From contig NZ_QJTE01000004.1 of NCBI RefSeq assembly GCF_003217255.1, forward strand, positions 62,001-126,000: a stretch of 64,000 bases of DNA, given 5' to 3'. This DNA comes from Pseudoroseicyclus aestuarii (GTDB lineage: Bacteria > Pseudomonadota > Alphaproteobacteria > Rhodobacterales > Rhodobacteraceae). The stretch's first letter is position 1. Each line of letters starts with the position of its first letter. The notes beneath the pieces were generated by a model. It saw nothing but the letters and a program-made list of their open reading frames with translations, made no database searches and was not told the DNA's origin. Shown here one piece after another: positions 62,185 through 64,000 of the stretch. A program made the translations under genes and the position numbers.

Positions 62185-63303
62185 CTAGCTGCCGAAGCGC
62201 CGCGCCACCATGCGCGCCAGCGTCGGCCCGGTGATCAGGATCAGCAGGAACCGCGCCATCTGCATCGCCATGACGAAGGCGACATCGACATCCGTGGCGC
62301 TGGCGATGATCGCCACGGTATCGGCCCCGCCCGGACTGGTCGCGAGATAGGCGCTGAGCGGGTCGATCCCGGCAAAGACCACCAGCGCCCCGGCCATCAG
62401 CCCGCAAAGCGCGACGAGGCAGGCGATGGCTGCGAGGATGCGCGGCAGCGCCCGCAGCGCATGGCCGGTCACCGCCCGGTCAAAGCGCAGGCCGACGCCG
62501 ATGCCGACGCAGGCATAGGCCAGCGCCAGAAGCGGCTGCGGCAGCACGATCTCGATCACCCCCGTCCCTTCCAGCACCGCGCCGCCGATCAGCGGCAGCA
62601 GCAGCGCGGCGCCGGGGATCGGCAGCCACCGGCCCAGCAGGACGGAGCCCAGCGCCAGCGCCAGCGTCGCGGCAAGCCCCGGCCAGTCCGGCACCGCCAG
62701 CCAATCCACTGCCTCCGCGCCCTGCCCCGCCCCGCCGGTCGCCAGATGCGCGACCAGCGCCGCCAGCAGCGCGACGATCAGCACGCGGGTATATTGCATG
62801 AAGGCGACGAGGCGCATGTCGGCGCCGAAATCGCCGCACATCAGCACCATGGCGCTGGCCGCGCCGGGGGCAGAGCCCCAGATCGCCGTCGATCCCGGCA
62901 ACACCTCCAGCCGCGCGAGCACCCAGCCCGAGGCGAAGCCCGCCGCGATGACCGAGGTCACGCCGAGCGCGAAGATCGGCCAGTCGCGCCCCACCTCCTG
63001 CAGCACCGACAGCGAGAGCGATTGCGCGATCATGCAGCCGACCAGCGCCTGGCACAGCGAGAAGAGCGGCCGGGGAATTGCCAGCTTCGCGCCGCCGAGG
63101 CCGAAGCCGATGGCGACCAGCATCGGCCCCAACAGCAGCGCCGCAGGAAGGCCCGCCCGCTCGAGCCCGCCCGCCGCGAGGGCGGCAAGGGCGATCAGCC
63201 CGGCCCAGCGCAGCCCCCTTTGGGCAGGGCCCGGGGCCGCGGGCCGGGGATGGGGACTGTCGGCGGGAATGGCGAACCTCGGGGCGGAGCGACCGCGCAT
63301 CAT
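62185..63303 (-). CDS. AbrB family membrane protein (duplicated AbrB domain)
   Basis: A 372-residue membrane protein with about ten hydrophobic segments in two AbrB-type repeats. AAALLLGPMLVAIGFGLGGA and GSTAIWGSAPGAASAMVLM are in the first, and LPIPGAALLLPLIGGAVLEG and YLATSPGGADTVAIIASAT in the second. The repeated SPGGA/APGAAS loops are characteristic. It is named after the ammonia-monooxygenase-linked AbrB family; transport substrate unknown. Tandem ATGs at 63303/63300 are used; a TTG 17 codons upstream is possible. Confidence 0.86.
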   Translation of the reverse strand: MMRGRSAPRFAIPADSPHPRPAAPGPAQRGLRWAGLIALAALAAGGLERAGLPAALLLGPMLVAIGFGLGGAKLAIPRPLFSLCQALVGCMIAQSLSLSVLQEVGRDWPIFALGVTSVIAAGFASGWVLARLEVLPGSTAIWGSAPGAASAMVLMCGDFGADMRLVAFMQYTRVLIVALLAALVAHLATGGAGQGAEAVDWLAVPDWPGLAATLALALGSVLLGRWLPIPGAALLLPLIGGAVLEGTGVIEIVLPQPLLALAYACVGIGVGLRFDRAVTGHALRALPRILAAIACLVALCGLMAGALVVFAGIDPLSAYLATSPGGADTVAIIASATDVDVAFVMAMQMARFLLILITGPTLARMVARRFGS

Positions 63304-63357
63304 CGCGGCCCGGTCGATGGGGTCCGGGCTATGCCTGCCCCGCGATGCGGTCAAGCG

Positions 63358-63373
63358 ATGACGCTTTGGTCAT
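63358..63373. promoter_or_regulatory. Short inverted repeat in a divergent gap
   Basis: ATGAC-(6 bases)-GTCAT between the AbrB-type gene and the copper-binding gene. It is not a recognisable CueR or CsoR site; possible operator only. Confidence 0.25.
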
Positions 63374-63461
63374 TACCGCACAGATAGCGGAACGGGCAGG
63401 CTTTTTCGCGGTTGACCGGATGGGACGGCCGCTGACCCGGTGGCGACGGAAGGACCACGAG

Positions 63462-63863
63462 ATGCTGATTCAGGAAATGCTGCTCGCCCATCCGCGAGAG
63501 GGCAGTCCCGCCGCCGAAGCCCTGCTGACACTCGTCGAGGCGGCGCATGATTGCTCTCAGGCCTGCACCGCCTGCGCCGATGCCTGCACCGCCGAAGAGG
63601 CCGTCGCCGATCTGCGCGGTTGCATCTGACGGGCGCTCGACTGTTCGGACCTGTTCTGCGCGCTGTCGAAACTGGCGAGCCGTCACACCGGCGACAACCG
63701 CGAGGTGCTGATGGCCGCGATCGGCGCGGCGCAGCAGGCCGCGATTTCCTGCCAGGCCGACTGCGAGCGCCATGCCGCCGTCTACGCCCATTGCCGCCTC
63801 TGCGCCGAGACCTGCCGCAGGGCCGAGGCAAGCTGCGACGCCGCGCTCGAGGCCCTGCGCTAG
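63462..63863 (+). pseudogene. Four-helix-bundle copper-binding protein interrupted by in-frame TGA
   Basis: The frame codes for a 133-residue Cys-rich protein of the four-helix copper-storage type. The first 55 residues include C31, C35, C38, C42 and C54 (DCSQACTACADAC, ADLRGCI). Codon 56 is TGA (63627-63629). The same frame then continues without a shift as RALDCSDLF, ISCQADCERH and AHCRLCAETCRRAEASC, to TAG. Relatives have arginine where the stop is (CIRxxLDC), so a single CGA to TGA change explains it. AAGGA precedes the ATG. Possibilities are recent inactivation, sequencing error or readthrough. Confidence 0.8.
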
Positions 63864-63951
63864 ATCAGCACCGGGACGGTCTGCGCGCGGCGATGAAGTA
63901 TAACGGCGCGCCTGCCGACGATAGGCCGTGTCCCATTAAATGGAGAGCAGA

Positions 63952-64000
63952 ATGATCCCGGAGATGCTGTTTCAGGGCTGGCAGGGCGTTCTGCGCACCG
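63952..64000 (+). CDS. Start of a gene running off the window, possibly DUF421/YetF-like
   Basis: An ATG with GGAG seven bases upstream opens MIPEMLFQGWQGVLRT, after which the window ends. The FQGWQGVLRT opening resembles the start of DUF421 (YetF-like) membrane proteins, but 16 residues are too few to be sure. Confidence 0.4.
   Translation, partial: MIPEMLFQGWQGVLRT

Noticed and set aside
63627-63629. TGA in the copper-binding gene as a selenocysteine codon
   Set aside because: Relatives have arginine, not cysteine, at this place, and I see no convincing SECIS-like hairpin directly downstream.
63551-63955. Alternative frame covering the broken copper-binding gene
   Set aside because: It gives an Arg-rich sequence with no family pattern, while the interrupted frame keeps the cysteine motifs on both sides of the stop.
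1-64000. CRISPR arrays, prophage, insertion sequences, toxin-antitoxin or other defence genes
   Set aside because: No regularly spaced repeats, transposase, integrase, restriction or small toxin genes were recognised anywhere in the window.

Overview
The window is a strongly GC-rich, gene-dense chromosomal segment of an alphaproteobacterium, most likely of the Rhodobacterales (Paracoccus/Rhodobacter-type family). The evidence is gene content and order: pepA-holC; lptF-lptG-lptD-surA-pdxA-rsmA; prmC-prfA; a DUF4167 protein; class II GlpX beside homoserine dehydrogenase; chvE-gguAB; and the many ATGA/TGATG start-stop overlaps. No rRNA, prophage, insertion sequence or CRISPR array is visible. 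Most of the window looks like core genome. The accessory parts are an iron-siderophore locus, a sugar-transport locus, an RND efflux operon and a Tad-like pilin cluster.

Layout. 1-5.3 kb: the 3' part of an ABC-F ATPase, a GNAT acetyltransferase, MarC, an anchored aspartic protease, a GFA protein, then holC and pepA on the minus strand. 5.6-13 kb: a tightly coupled envelope operon (lptF, lptG, lptD, surA-like, pdxA, rsmA). 13-18.6 kb: DUF4167, prmC-prfA, DUF1499, mazG and htpX. 18.7-23 kb: a minus-strand run of redox enzymes (SDR, two aldo/keto reductases, a PD40 propeller, a molybdopterin oxidoreductase).

23.2-31 kb: an AraC-type regulator, a TonB-dependent siderophore receptor, a binding protein, two FecCD permeases, an ATPase and an FhuF-like ferric reductase. 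Together these form a complete outer-membrane-to-cytoplasm ferric-siderophore route with a reductive release step. Two control regions in this locus share a 19-base motif. 31-37.5 kb: chvE-gguA-gguB diverging from a sugar isomerase/oxidoreductase pair around a TTGTGCACAA palindrome. 37.7-40.8 kb: one TadG-like and two TadE-like genes plus a small lipoprotein. 41-45.4 kb: hom, glpX, recJ and tRNA-Glu. 45.7-51.7 kb: an efflux operon with two adaptor genes, one RND pump and a terminal TetR gene, with a palindrome on the consensus -35 box. 51.7-53.8 kb: divergent gntK and gnd. 53.8-57.9 kb: an EamA exporter, a LysE exporter and a UvrD/PcrA helicase. 58-64 kb: a membrane diguanylate cyclase, hisF-hisE, an rlmB-like methyltransferase, tRNA-Tyr, an AbrB-type membrane protein, a broken copper-binding protein gene and the start of another gene.

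The most interesting non-coding signals are these. (i) A candidate structured RNA lies antisense to the hisE-rlmB gap, with three stems, a U7 terminator and a G-U pair that tells the strand. (ii) A hairpin plus GTATTTTT plus AACATGAAG composite element recurs five times between genes. (iii) An in-frame TGA interrupts an otherwise intact four-helix copper-binding protein. (iv) The tRNA-Tyr has unusual bases at positions 8 and 14. I did not find a clearly new multi-gene system.
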